64,000 nucleotides of DNA from Nocardioides perillae (GTDB lineage Bacteria > Actinomycetota > Actinomycetes > Propionibacteriales > Nocardioidaceae). This document shows, one piece after another, positions 1 to 8,036 of this stretch. A program made the position numbers and the translations under genes. Position 1 is the stretch's first letter. Every line of letters begins with the position of its first letter. A model generated the notes under the pieces. The model was not told the DNA's origin. It did no database searches and saw nothing but the letters and a program-made list of their open reading frames with translations. The DNA lies in contig NZ_JACCAC010000001.1 of assembly GCF_013409425.1 (NCBI RefSeq), positions 1,550,001 to 1,614,000 on the forward strand. Direction: 5' to 3'.

Positions 1-462
1 CTTGATGTTCTCGACGTCGGGCTGGCCGTCGAAGGTCGCGCCGTCGTCGCCGCCGTCGGCCGCGTCGTCGATGAGGACGAAGTCGATCTCGGGGTTGGCG
101 GTCGCCGCCTCCTTGGTCGCCGCGGCGAGCGCGAAGCCCACCGAGACGATGGTGGTGCAGCCCTCCGCGACGAGGCTCTCCATGTTGGGGCCATAGTCGT
201 TGCCGCTGTTGGACTCGACCGCGGTCAGCTCGACGCCCTGCTCCTCCGCGGCGCGGGTCGCGCCCTCGAAGCCGAGCTGGTTGAAGGACTTGTCGTCGAA
301 GCCGCCGGCGTCGGAGACGATGCACGGCTTGAAGTCGCTGTTGGCGGCCTCGCCGCTGCCGCTCGCGCCCGTCTCCTCGGGGGCCTCGCCGCAGCCGGCG
401 AGAGCGGCGGCGGTCACGAGCAGGGTGAGGCCGGTGGCGGCTGCGCGCCTGGTCTTCTTCAC
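1..462 (-). CDS. BMP family (BmpA/PnrA/Med) substrate-binding lipoprotein, N-terminal part
   Basis: Periplasmic-type binding lipoprotein of an ABC importer; BMP proteins of this family bind nucleosides. The 154 visible codons run off the left edge, so the C-terminal half is missing. The GTG at 462 follows a GGAGGG ribosome site on the minus strand. A signal peptide ends in the lipobox ALAGC with Cys24, followed by a Gly/Ser/Glu-rich linker. The family motif DAGGFDDKSFNQ is at residues 51-62, and ESNSGNDYGPNM and GCTTIVSVGFAL follow as expected. Cytidine deaminase, thymidine phosphorylase and adenosine deaminase in the same window support a nucleoside substrate (inference). The permease and ATPase genes are presumably to the left, outside the window. 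It points away from cdd, whereas in many actinobacteria the importer genes and cdd run in one direction. Confidence 0.9.
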   Translation of the reverse strand, partial: MKKTRRAAATGLTLLVTAAALAGCGEAPEETGASGSGEAANSDFKPCIVSDAGGFDDKSFNQLGFEGATRAAEEQGVELTAVESNSGNDYGPNMESLVAEGCTTIVSVGFALAAATKEAATANPEIDFVLIDDAADGGDDGATFDGQPDVENIK

Positions 463-672
463 AGGGTTCCCTCCATGGGTTCGCCCGACGGGCGTGTTTG
501 TCGACCCCCGGATCCTCCACGGTGCCGCCCGCGGGCGCCAGCGTGGTGACGGAAGGGTTATCGGGTTGCGACCTTCGGGCGGCACCGGGGTGCCACCCCG
601 GGACCGGAGGTGCGCTGCGGCACAGTGGGCCACGGCGGTTTGGTGCCGGTGCAGGAGGGGGAGGACGTCGTC
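463..672. promoter_or_regulatory. Divergent intergenic region between BMP lipoprotein and T7SS cassette
   Basis: This 210-base gap separates two divergent transcription units and holds no convincing gene. A perfect dyad GGCACC-gg-GGTGCC lies at 581-594 and could be an operator or simply a hairpin. A GATAAC-like element on the minus strand near 556-562 might be the -10 box for the lipoprotein gene. No confident promoter can be assigned for the rightward cassette. Confidence 0.35.
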
Positions 673-1059
673 GTGGTGGTGGGACTCGCGGACCCCGAGG
701 AGCTCGACGCGCTCGCGCGCGACCTCGAGGCGCAGGCCGAGGAGGTGCGGGCGCGCTACCGCCTCTTCCGCACCCAGGTCACCGAGGTGCGCTGGCAGTC
801 CGCCGGCGCCGCGGACTACCGCCGCCACTGCGAGGCCCTCGTGGCCGACCTGGAGCGCAACGCCGCCGAGCTGGAGGCGGCGGCCGGCGACCTGCGCGCC
901 CACGCGCAGGCCGTGCGCGACCGCATCGCGTGGATGCACGAGATGGTCGACGACCTGCGCCGCCGCGCCGAGGAGGCCTGGGACGACGCCCAGGGTGCCT
1001 TCGCGTGGGGCAAGGACAAGGCCGACGACGCCTGGCGGACCGTGACGGGGTGGCTGTGA
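673..1059 (+). CDS. WXG100-like helical protein, putative T7SS substrate or partner
   Basis: About 128 residues, almost entirely alpha-helical with strong heptad character. I placed the start at one of three consecutive GTG codons (673, 676 or 679) because AGGAGGGGG lies about 10 bases upstream; a longer frame from 610 is open but lacks a ribosome site. The central motif VRWQSAGAADYRR resembles the helix-turn-helix of WXG100 proteins, with W-Q-S in place of W-x-G. Downstream, a long acidic/arginine-rich helix ends in WKD-like repeats (FAWGKDKADDAW). It is the first gene of a cassette with an EspG-like protein, a hydrolase and a lipoprotein, the next start being one base beyond its stop. A dimeric partner or co-secreted helper of the hydrolase is a reasonable inference; no enzyme motif is present. 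Confidence 0.65.
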   Translation: MVVGLADPEELDALARDLEAQAEEVRARYRLFRTQVTEVRWQSAGAADYRRHCEALVADLERNAAELEAAAGDLRAHAQAVRDRIAWMHEMVDDLRRRAEEAWDDAQGAFAWGKDKADDAWRTVTGWL

Positions 1060-1060
1060 G

Positions 1061-1891
1061 GTGTCGGTGATCCGGCTCGGCGAGCAGGAGCCGGGGCTCG
1101 CGACCCGCCGCGTCGAGCTCGGCGTCCTGGGGCTCGTCGCGCTGCGCCGCGCCGCGGCGTACGCCGGGTTGCCGCCGCTGCCGCCCGACCTCGTGGTCGA
1201 GCCGTCCCCGGCCGAGGCGGCGCTGGCCGGTGTCGACGTCGAGGCGGAGGTGGCCCGGGCGCGCGAGGCGCTGGTCGCGCAGCACGTGGTCGACGACGAC
1301 GGGCCCGTGCCGGCGGTCGCGGCCAACCTCGCCGCCGTCAGCGCCGCGCCGCGGCGGCTGCGCCTCGCGCTGCAGGGGCCGCGCCGCTCGCTGGTCGCCC
1401 ACCACTGGGTCGACGCCCGCATCGCCGGCTCGCTGGTGCGCGACGGCCGGCGGTGCACGCTGTCGCTCTTCGACGCGCGCCAGTGGGGCGACGAGCTGCT
1501 CGCGCCGCTGCCCGACCCGGCGGTGACCGACGGTCCGCGGCGCACCGGCTTCACCGTCCCCGCCACCTCGCTCACCACCCTCGTCGCGCTGGAGGCCCTG
1601 CCCGCGGAGGGGCTCGGCCAGGTCGGCCTCCTCGCCGGCGTCGACCCGGCGGTGGTCGCCGCCGTGCAGACGTGGGGCGAGCAGACAGAGGCCGTCCTGC
1701 ACGTGACGGTCCCGCCGGTGCGCCCCGACCGGCTCCCCGCCGGGCTGGTGTGGTTCCTCGACCGGTGGGGGTGGTGGTCGGCGCGCGCGGGGCACGCCGA
1801 CGACGGCACCCCCGCCGTCACCGTGGCGCCGGCGCGCCGGGACGACCTGCGCCGCGCGGTGGCCTCACTCGTGACGGGAGCGTGGACGTGA
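1061..1891 (+). CDS. EspG-like T7SS-associated protein (putative chaperone)
   Basis: 276 residues from a GTG one base after the previous stop. The N-terminus VELGVLGLVALRRAAAYAG followed by a Pro-rich loop, an Ala/Glu-rich helical stretch, 'VPAVAANLAAVSAAPRRLRL', then alternating strands with 'GRRCTLSLFDARQWGDELL' and a closing LPAGLVWFLDRWGWWSARAG segment, resemble the layout of the ESX secretion-associated EspG family. In mycobacteria, EspG proteins are cytosolic chaperones specific for substrates of one ESX system. No signal peptide or membrane segment is seen. The stop overlaps the hydrolase start by 4 bases (GTGA), implying translational coupling. If the family call is right, it would hold the hydrolase in an export-ready state. 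Assignment rests on pattern and context, so it is only moderate. Confidence 0.5.
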   Translation: MSVIRLGEQEPGLATRRVELGVLGLVALRRAAAYAGLPPLPPDLVVEPSPAEAALAGVDVEAEVARAREALVAQHVVDDDGPVPAVAANLAAVSAAPRRLRLALQGPRRSLVAHHWVDARIAGSLVRDGRRCTLSLFDARQWGDELLAPLPDPAVTDGPRRTGFTVPATSLTTLVALEALPAEGLGQVGLLAGVDPAVVAAVQTWGEQTEAVLHVTVPPVRPDRLPAGLVWFLDRWGWWSARAGHADDGTPAVTVAPARRDDLRRAVASLVTGAWT

Positions 1892-3249
1892 GCGGCAGCG
1901 ACAGCAGCGGCGGCTTCGAGGTGGTCGGCGGGGCCCACGGGCTCGAGGCGGACCTCGACGACATGGACGCGACGGGGTCGCGGATCCGCGCGACCGGGTG
2001 GGACGTCGGCGACACCGCGCTCGACACCCACCGCTTCCTCGTCGACGGCAACCTGCTGCGCAGCGCCCCACTGGCCCCCACGACGTTCGCCCGCTTCGAG
2101 GGCAGCCTGGTCGCGGCGCTCGACGGGCCTGAAGGCCTCAGCGTCAACGCCGTGCGGATGGTCGCGACCGGCACCTTCATGCAGGGCAAGAGCAAGGCCT
2201 ACCTCGCCACCGACCGCGCACTCGAGCAGGCCGACGACCTGCGTCAGCACCTGCAGGGGCAGCTCTACGGGCTCGGCCTGGCCGTCGCTCCCGTGCCGAC
2301 CCTGCTGACGACCTACCTCGCCCTCGAGGACGCCGGCGCGCTCGACGACCCCGCCACCTGGATCACCGAGCACCCCGACGTGCTGGAGGAGGTGGTGGCC
2401 AGCTCCTCGGGTGCGCTCGACCTCTTCCTACCCGGGTCCGGCTTCCCCTCCGGCACCGAGGACGGCGCCGCGCTGCTCTCGCTGCTCTACGACCAGGAGC
2501 TGGGCGAGCTCACCTCGGAGACGGTCGACGGCACCGCCGCGCCGCAGAGCCTGCACGACGCGATGGTCCTGCTCGAGGAGGCCGCGGGCACGACCGACGG
2601 CTTCCGGGTCGAGCGGATCGGCACCGGGCCGGACGCCCGCTACGTCGTCTACCTGCCCGGCACCAAGGCCTTCGACGGCCCGTTCGAGCCCGGCGGTCCG
2701 CTCCCCGACGGGCTGGAGGAGAGCGGGCTGGTGCAGAGCCTCGGCACCAACTTCGCCGCCGTCGGCGGCGTCGACAACGCCTACGTCACGGCCGTGCTCC
2801 GCGCGCTCGGCGACCTGCCCGAGGGCTCCGACGTCACCCTCCTCGGCCACAGCCAGGGCGGCATCGTCGCGGCCCGGGTGGCCGAGGCGGTCGCCACCGC
2901 GGAGGACCCGCCCGTCCGGGTGCGACGCGTGGTCACGGCCGGCTCGCCGGTCGACCACGTCGAGCTGCCCGAGAGCGTGCAGGTGCTCTCGCTCGTCAAC
3001 GAGCACGACATCGTGCCGCGCCTCGACGGCGAGGCGGTCGACGACCGCAGCAACCACACCACCGTCCTGACCCGGCGCCAGCTCGGCTCGGTGACCGACA
3101 ACCACTCGGTGGGCCGGGTCTACGCGCCCCTGGCCGCCGACCTCGAGGCGTCGGACGACCCCCGCGCACAGGCCGCGGTGGACGGGCTGCGCGAGGTGTG
3201 GGGCGGCGGCACCTCGACCACCACCTTCTACGAGATGGGACGACCGTGA
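1888..3249 (+). CDS. Alpha/beta-hydrolase (lipase-like) with helical N-terminal domain, candidate T7SS effector
   Basis: 453 residues from GTG at 1888, overlapping the EspG-like gene by 4 bases; the frame is open further left but only as a shadow of that gene. Residues 1 to about 175 are predicted helical with no signal peptide, resembling the N-terminal targeting regions of T7SS polymorphic effectors. The C-terminal part holds a lipase-type hydrolase: 'DVTLLGHSQGG' gives nucleophile Ser322, 'NEHDIVPRLDG' gives Asp374 and 'TDNHSVGRVY' gives His406, in the right order for a catalytic triad. A PGAP1-like or lipase-class fold is likely. The next gene is a lipoprotein with a 4-base overlap. Secreted T7SS lipases are known (mycobacterial PE-LipY; staphylococcal TslA with immunity lipoprotein TilA). 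Effector role is inference; an ordinary cytosolic esterase is the alternative. Confidence 0.7.
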   Translation: MSGSDSSGGFEVVGGAHGLEADLDDMDATGSRIRATGWDVGDTALDTHRFLVDGNLLRSAPLAPTTFARFEGSLVAALDGPEGLSVNAVRMVATGTFMQGKSKAYLATDRALEQADDLRQHLQGQLYGLGLAVAPVPTLLTTYLALEDAGALDDPATWITEHPDVLEEVVASSSGALDLFLPGSGFPSGTEDGAALLSLLYDQELGELTSETVDGTAAPQSLHDAMVLLEEAAGTTDGFRVERIGTGPDARYVVYLPGTKAFDGPFEPGGPLPDGLEESGLVQSLGTNFAAVGGVDNAYVTAVLRALGDLPEGSDVTLLGHSQGGIVAARVAEAVATAEDPPVRVRRVVTAGSPVDHVELPESVQVLSLVNEHDIVPRLDGEAVDDRSNHTTVLTRRQLGSVTDNHSVGRVYAPLAADLEASDDPRAQAAVDGLREVWGGGTSTTTFYEMGRP

Positions 3250-3710
3250 GGCGACTGACCTGGACCCTGCCGCTGCTGCTCGTCGGGTGGGCCCTGGTGG
3301 CCTGCACGGGCAGCACGCCGGGGGGTGCCGACTCGCCCGGAGCCAGCGACCCGGCGGGCACGTCGGGCACGCCCGGTGCGACCGACAACGACGCCCTCCT
3401 GGCCGAGGTGGAGCAGGCGCTGCGCACGCGCGGCGACTTCCAGCGGCTGCAGGTGGGCTACGTCGACTCGGTCGACAACGCCGGGCTGGTCGTCGTCGAC
3501 GGCTACTGCACGGGCTGCGACGCCGCCGCCCTCGCCGACGAGGCGGCCGCCCTGGTGTGGCGCAGCGAGGTCGCCCCGCTGCGCACCCTGCGGGTCTCGG
3601 TCACCGACACGAGCACCGGCACCCGGGCGCGTGCGGGCGGCGCCGTCGCCGAGGAGCAGGAGCGCCTCACCCAGCAGTACGGCGTGCGCCCGGGGTCCGC
3701 GGGCGAGTAG
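3246..3710 (+). CDS. Small lipoprotein, candidate immunity protein for the adjacent hydrolase
   Basis: 154 residues from GTG at 3246, overlapping the hydrolase stop by 4 bases (GTGA). The signal peptide runs from VRRLTWTLPLLLVGWALVAC, with lipobox L-V-A-C, so the mature protein is lipid-anchored on the outer face of the membrane. After a Gly/Ser/Thr/Pro linker comes a compact mixed alpha/beta domain with a CTGC pair ('DGYCTGCDAAAL'). I do not recognise the family. Tight coupling to a putative secreted lipase is the arrangement of toxin plus membrane-anchored immunity lipoprotein. A simple accessory or structural lipoprotein is equally possible from sequence alone. Confidence 0.7.
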   Translation: MRRLTWTLPLLLVGWALVACTGSTPGGADSPGASDPAGTSGTPGATDNDALLAEVEQALRTRGDFQRLQVGYVDSVDNAGLVVVDGYCTGCDAAALADEAAALVWRSEVAPLRTLRVSVTDTSTGTRARAGGAVAEEQERLTQQYGVRPGSAGE

Positions 3711-3825
3711 CAGCCCGCGCGGGGTGTCGGGCAGGATGTTTCCCGCGTCGCGCACGGGGGCAGGATCGCCTCGCCCGAGCCGTGCGAGGTGCTCGGGTCA
3801 CGACGACACGCAGGGGTGCACACAC

Positions 3826-4911
3826 ATGGGGGAGACCAGCACGCTCGGACGCGCCGCTCGCAGGCTCGCCACGGCGGTCGGCGCGGCAGGTGTCGCGCTC
3901 GCGACGGCGGCGGCGCTCGCTCCGCCGGCCCACGCCGGAGCGGGCGGCGGCCAGGGCGAGGCCACCGACGGGGGCTACGGCGTCGGTGCCGTCAGCGTCT
4001 CGGTCAGCGGTGACTACAGCCCGGGGCTGCGCGCCTCCGTGCCCGCCCCGCCACCGCTGTGCTGGTGGGAGCCGGTGACCCTCCTGGGCTGGCAGGTGGA
4101 CCCCAGCGACCCCGAGGCCGTGAAGAAGTACTACGACGAGGAGATGCGTCCCTGGTTGACGGGTCACGCCTCGGCTGGCCAGGCGGCGGTCGACTACGAC
4201 CGGTTCGCCGCGGCCATCGCCGCGGTGGCCGCCGGGCGTGACATCACGTGGTACTCCCTCCGCATCAACGACGCTCTGCGCCCCGGTGGCGACGGCTACC
4301 AGCAGGCCGCCGCGCTGCACGCCGCGGGCTGCGGCACCGGACTGAACCCGGCACCGGGTGGCCTGCTCCTCGAGACGATGAACTGGTTCGAGACGGGCAA
4401 CGCACCGGAGCCCGTGGTCGACCCCGAGATCCTCGCCGAGTACGCCTACGAGGTCATGGACCTCGTCGACCCGACGCTCGACTGGAACCCCAAGATCGGC
4501 GAGGTCGGCAACGCCTCGCTGGTCAACCTGCCCACCTGGCTGTGGGTGGACGACGAGGCCAGCGTCGGCGTCCGCACCGTGACGGCGTCGGTCGGCGCCG
4601 TCAGCGCGACCGTGACCGCCCGCACCGACGGCGTCTCGATCACCTCGCCGGCCGGCACGACCGAGTGCAGCGCCGACCAGGCCCGCACGGCGTACTCCGC
4701 CGGGGCGTCGGAGGCGTCGGCCTGCACGCTGACCTTCGACCGCGCCTCGTGGGGCTACGGCGGGGGCTTCCCGGTCGAGGCCTCGACGACGTGGCAGGCG
4801 ACGTGGACCTCGAGCACGGGCGAGGGCGGCCAGCTCGACGCGCGCTCCGCCGGCGAGACCACCTACGTGCCGGTGGCCGAGTCGCAGAGCCTCGTCACGG
4901 CGGTCGACTGA
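3826..4911 (+). CDS. Secreted protein of an 'NLPTW' family, paralogue of the 8033 gene
   Basis: 361 residues. The ATG at 3826 begins a classical signal peptide (twin Arg, Ala/Leu core, cleavage after LAPPAHA). The mature protein has aromatic/Cys-containing N-terminal half and a beta-rich C-terminal half marked by 'SLVNLPTWLWVDDE', 'CTLTFDRASWGYG' and a C-terminal 'VAESQSLVTAVD'. The protein at 8033-8941 carries 'IVNLPTWFWVDGE', 'CTYAYPRASWDG' and 'VDEVQSLV' in the same order, so the two are diverged paralogues. Similar NLPTW proteins are frequent unnamed genes in actinobacteria. No catalytic motif is recognised. The following lipoprotein starts 3 bases after its stop, suggesting a functional pair at the cell envelope. 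Confidence 0.75.
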   Translation: MGETSTLGRAARRLATAVGAAGVALATAAALAPPAHAGAGGGQGEATDGGYGVGAVSVSVSGDYSPGLRASVPAPPPLCWWEPVTLLGWQVDPSDPEAVKKYYDEEMRPWLTGHASAGQAAVDYDRFAAAIAAVAAGRDITWYSLRINDALRPGGDGYQQAAALHAAGCGTGLNPAPGGLLLETMNWFETGNAPEPVVDPEILAEYAYEVMDLVDPTLDWNPKIGEVGNASLVNLPTWLWVDDEASVGVRTVTASVGAVSATVTARTDGVSITSPAGTTECSADQARTAYSAGASEASACTLTFDRASWGYGGGFPVEASTTWQATWTSSTGEGGQLDARSAGETTYVPVAESQSLVTAVD

Positions 4912-4914
4912 GTC

Positions 4915-5556
4915 GTGAGCGCCTCGCCGCGGCGGCCGCTGCGCCGCGCCGCCTCCGCCTGCCTCCTCGCCGCGGTCGTCCTCACCTCCGCCGCCTGCGC
5001 CAGCGAGCAGCCGACGCCCACGGTCTCGCTCGACGAGGAGCCGTCGGCCCCCGCGTCGCCGACCCCGTCGGAGACCTCGGACCCGGCGGCCGCGGGCGAG
5101 GTCCCCGAGGTGCCGCCCGACGGCGTGGTCACCCGCGGCCGCAACGTCGCGGACTCGCCGGCCGAGCTGGAGGTCACCGACCGGTGGTACGCCTACTGGG
5201 ACGAGGTCCTGCGCATGTACCGCTCGACCGAGGTGGACCGCGACACCCTTCACTCCCTGGCCACCGGTGACGCCGCCGAGGGCCCGCTCGACTACGTCGC
5301 GCGGATGCGGGAGCGCGGCGACACCCAGCGCGGCGGCGTGATCGCCGCGGTCACCGCCGTCCGGGTCGACGGTCGCCGTGCGGTGGTCGAGGCGTGCTTC
5401 CGCGACGACACCCAGGACGTGGCGCGCAACGGCCGCCCGGCCGAGGTGCCGGCGGTGTTCTTCACCTCCCGCGCGACCCTGCGCCAGGAGGGGCCCGACT
5501 GGCGGGTCGTCGAGTCGGTCGGCACCTCCGAGGGCGCACCCTGCGACTACCGCTGA
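4915..5556 (+). CDS. Lipoprotein with small NTF2-like domain
   Basis: 213 residues from GTG at 4915. The signal peptide ends in lipobox TSAAC, followed by a Pro/Ser/Thr-rich linker of about 45 residues and a domain beginning 'ELEVTDRWYAYWDEVLRMYRS'. The domain pattern (helix with conserved aromatic residues, 'LHSLATGDAAEG', 'AAVTAVRVDGRRAVVEACF', final Cys near 'APCDYR') resembles SnoaL/NTF2-like lipoproteins of actinobacteria. The gene pairs with the upstream NLPTW gene; a lipoprotein of comparable layout pairs with the second NLPTW gene at 7488. Function unknown; a binding or scaffold role outside the membrane is likely. Confidence 0.7.
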   Translation: MSASPRRPLRRAASACLLAAVVLTSAACASEQPTPTVSLDEEPSAPASPTPSETSDPAAAGEVPEVPPDGVVTRGRNVADSPAELEVTDRWYAYWDEVLRMYRSTEVDRDTLHSLATGDAAEGPLDYVARMRERGDTQRGGVIAAVTAVRVDGRRAVVEACFRDDTQDVARNGRPAEVPAVFFTSRATLRQEGPDWRVVESVGTSEGAPCDYR

Positions 5557-5624
5557 CGCGGCGCTGACAAGATGACCTCCCCGTCCGCAGCGCCGCGGAC
5601 GGTCGAGGACGCGAGGAGCAGCGG

Positions 5625-6029
5625 GTGGACGTCTGGGAGGAGCTGCGGCTCGCCGCGGTGGAGGTGGTCGATCGCGCCTACGCGCCCTACTCCCGCTACC
5701 GCGTCGGCGCCGCCGCGCGGGTCGACGACGGCCGGGTGGTCGTGGGCTGCAACGTCGAGAACGCGGCGTACGGCGTGACCCTGTGCGCCGAGTGCGGGCT
5801 GGTCTCGCAGCTGCACGCCTCGGGCGGAGGGCGGCTCACCCACTTCGTCTGCGTCGACGCGGCGGGCACGGTGATCATGCCGTGCGGGCGCTGCCGGCAG
5901 CTGCTGATGGAGCACGGGGGCCCCGCACTCGAGGTGATGACCGTGCGCGGCGTGCGCCGGATGGACGAGGTGCTGCCCGACGCGTTCGGGCCGCACGACC
6001 TGGAGACGATCGAGGGGAGCCGCTCGTGA
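5625..6029 (+). CDS. cdd: Cytidine deaminase
   Basis: Hydrolytic deamination of cytidine and deoxycytidine to uridine and deoxyuridine in pyrimidine salvage. 134 residues, normal for the homotetrameric form. The zinc site is complete: Cys54 and the proton-shuttle Glu56 in 'LCAEC', and Cys87 and Cys90 in 'PCGRC'. The substrate motif 'CNVENAAYG' is at 42-50. The GTG start has GAGGAG 8 bases upstream. Its stop overlaps the thymidine phosphorylase start (GTGA), so the two are co-translated. The upstream lipoprotein lies 68 bases away, with a possible promoter in between. Confidence 0.97.
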   Translation: MDVWEELRLAAVEVVDRAYAPYSRYRVGAAARVDDGRVVVGCNVENAAYGVTLCAECGLVSQLHASGGGRLTHFVCVDAAGTVIMPCGRCRQLLMEHGGPALEVMTVRGVRRMDEVLPDAFGPHDLETIEGSRS

Positions 6030-7318
6030 GCGCGCAGTTGCACGACGCCGTGGAGGTCATCCGCACCAAGCGCGACGGAGGTCGGCTCAGCGACTCGATG
6101 GTCGACTGGGTGGTCGCGGCCTACACCCGCGGCGACGTCGCCGACGAGCAGATGTCGGCGCTCGCGATGGCGATCCTCCTCAACGGCATGGACCGCGAGG
6201 AGATCTCGCGCTGGACGGCGGCCATGATCGCTTCCGGCGAGCGCATGGACTTCTCCGCGCTCTCGCGCCCCACCGCCGACAAGCACTCCACGGGCGGCGT
6301 CGGCGACAAGATCACCCTCCCGCTCGCGCCGCTGGTCGCGGCGTGCGGCGTGGCCGTGCCACAGCTCTCGGGCCGCGGGCTGGGCCACACCGGCGGCACG
6401 CTCGACAAGCTCGAGGCCATCCCGGGCTGGCGCGCCTCGCTCACCAACGACGAGCTGCTCGCCCAGCTCGAGGACGTCGGCGCGGTCGTCTGCGCCGCCG
6501 GCGACGGCCTCGCCCCGGCGGACAAGAAGCTCTACGCCCTGCGCGACGTCACCGGCACCGTCGAGGCCATCCCGCTCATCGCGTCGTCGATCATGAGCAA
6601 GAAGATCGCCGAGGGCACCGGTGCGCTCGTGCTCGACGTCAAGGTCGGCACCGGTGCGTTCATGAAGGACGAGGCCTCGGCGCGCGAGCTGGCCGAGACC
6701 ATGGTCGCCCTCGGCCAGGACGCCGGGGTGCACACCGTCGCGCTGCTCACCGACATGTCGACCCCGCTCGGGCTGACCGCCGGCAACGGGCTCGAGGTGC
6801 GCGAGTCGGTCGAGGTCCTGGCCGGCGGGGGCCCCGCCGACGTCGTCGAGCTGACCGTGGCGCTGGCCCGCGAGATGCTCGCCGGTGCCGGGCGCGGCGA
6901 CGTCGACCCGGCCGAGGCGCTGGCGGACGGCCGCGCGATGGACGTGTGGCGGCGCATGGTGGCCGCCCAGGGCGGCGACCCCGACGCCCCGCTGGCCACC
7001 GCCCGCGAGACGCACGTCGTGGCCGCTCCCGCCTCGGGGGTCCTCACCCGGCTCGACGCGATGGCCGTGGGCCTGGCCGCCTGGCGGCTCGGTGCCGGCC
7101 GGGCCCGCAAGGAGGACCCGGTGCAGGCCGCCGCCGGCGTCGAGTGGCACGCCCGCCCCGGCGAGGAGGTCACCGAGGGCCAGCCGCTGCTGACGTTGCA
7201 CACCGACGAGCCCGAGCGGTTCGAGCGGGCACTGGCGGCGCTCGACGGCGGGGTCGACGTCGCACCGTCGGGCACGGCGTACGACGCCACGCCGCTGGTC
7301 CTCGACCGCATCGGCTGA
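6026..7318 (+). CDS. deoA: Thymidine phosphorylase (pyrimidine-nucleoside phosphorylase)
   Basis: Phosphorolysis of thymidine or deoxyuridine to base plus 2-deoxyribose-1-phosphate. 430 residues, the usual length for the family. The phosphate-binding 'KHSTGGVGDK' is at residues 86-95 and the signature 'SGRGLGHTGGTLDKLE' begins at Ser115; 'LYALRDVTGTVE' and 'SIMSKKIAEG' follow. A C-terminal pyrimidine-phosphorylase domain ('VEWHARPGEEVTEGQPLLTLH') is intact. I chose the GTG at 6026 because it overlaps the cdd stop and gives the standard N-terminus; the frame open to 5783 is a shadow of cdd. The sugar phosphate would feed the mutase at 34756 and deoC at 31485. Confidence 0.97.
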   Translation: MSAQLHDAVEVIRTKRDGGRLSDSMVDWVVAAYTRGDVADEQMSALAMAILLNGMDREEISRWTAAMIASGERMDFSALSRPTADKHSTGGVGDKITLPLAPLVAACGVAVPQLSGRGLGHTGGTLDKLEAIPGWRASLTNDELLAQLEDVGAVVCAAGDGLAPADKKLYALRDVTGTVEAIPLIASSIMSKKIAEGTGALVLDVKVGTGAFMKDEASARELAETMVALGQDAGVHTVALLTDMSTPLGLTAGNGLEVRESVEVLAGGGPADVVELTVALAREMLAGAGRGDVDPAEALADGRAMDVWRRMVAAQGGDPDAPLATARETHVVAAPASGVLTRLDAMAVGLAAWRLGAGRARKEDPVQAAAGVEWHARPGEEVTEGQPLLTLHTDEPERFERALAALDGGVDVAPSGTAYDATPLVLDRIG

Positions 7319-7324
7319 CGCCCG

Positions 7325-7415
7325 GCCGGTCACCCCCGCCGGTCACCCCCGCCGGTCACCCCCGCCGGTCACCCCCGCCGGTCGCCCCCGCCGGTCGCCA
7401 CGGCCGGTCACCGCG
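7325..7415 (+). repeat. Tandem repeat, seven 13-base units
   Basis: Seven consecutive copies of GCCGGTCACCCCC or close variants. Units 1-4 (7325-7376) are identical; unit 5 (7377) has an A-to-G change, and units 6 and 7 (7390, 7403) carry extra substitutions. The array begins 7 bases after the deoA stop and ends about 70 bases before the next start. It is not a hairpin array, as the units are direct repeats with only a short CCGG self-complement. Copy number is likely variable between strains. Confidence 0.9.
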
Positions 7416-7487
7416 ACGGAGGCTGCCGCCGTGCCACCCGAGGGGGTAGGTTGTGGCGGTCCAGACAGCCTCGTCCATGGGGGACCC

Positions 7488-8036
7488 GTGCCCGTCCGAC
7501 CACACCCGCGCGCCCGCCGACCCGTCGGCGCGCTCGCCGCGGCGCTGCTCGCCTCCGCGCTGACCGGCTGCGGCGGCGACGACCCGGTCGTCCTGGACGA
7601 GGAGCCCGTCGCCGCGCAGCCCACCGAGGCACCCGCGGTGAGCGACGAGCAGCAGCTGCGCGACCTCGTCGAGGCCTACGACGCCGCGCTCGACGAGGTG
7701 CAGGAGCGCGGAGGCGACGCCGCCGCCTTCGAGGGGGTGCTCACCGCCGACCTGGCGGCGGAGTACTCCCGCAACTACACCGACAACATCTACGGGAACG
7801 GAATGCAGATGCTGGGCTCCTGGTCCTTCGAGGTGGGCGACGTCGAGGTCGACGGCGACAGCGCGACGATCGAGGTGTGCACCGACGGGACCGACGTCTA
7901 CGTCGTGCCGGCCGGTGAGGGCATCGGTGACGGCGCCCGCAACCAGGGGATCGCGCCGCAGGTGCTCACCGCGGAGCAGGTCGACGACGGCTGGTTGCTC
8001 GCCGGGGCGGCCGCGGGTGGGGAGGCCTGCGCATGA
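7488..8036 (+). CDS. Lipoprotein paired with second NLPTW protein
   Basis: 182 residues from GTG at 7488, preceded by GGGGGA; an open frame from 7431 would add residues before the signal peptide and is less likely. The signal peptide ends in lipobox ALTGC. The mature domain begins 'EQQLRDLVEAYDAALDEV' and ends with a Cys-containing strand pair ('SATIEVCTDGTDVYVV' and a final Cys), the general layout of small NTF2-like lipoproteins. It overlaps the following gene by 4 bases (ATGA). It mirrors the 4915 lipoprotein on the other side of cdd-deoA but with the gene order reversed. Confidence 0.7.
   Translation: MPVRPHPRARRPVGALAAALLASALTGCGGDDPVVLDEEPVAAQPTEAPAVSDEQQLRDLVEAYDAALDEVQERGGDAAAFEGVLTADLAAEYSRNYTDNIYGNGMQMLGSWSFEVGDVEVDGDSATIEVCTDGTDVYVVPAGEGIGDGARNQGIAPQVLTAEQVDDGWLLAGAAAGGEACA

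Noticed and set aside
2..196. Plus-strand open frame at the left edge
   Set aside because: The minus strand codes for a BMP lipoprotein with signal peptide and family motif; the plus frame is its shadow.
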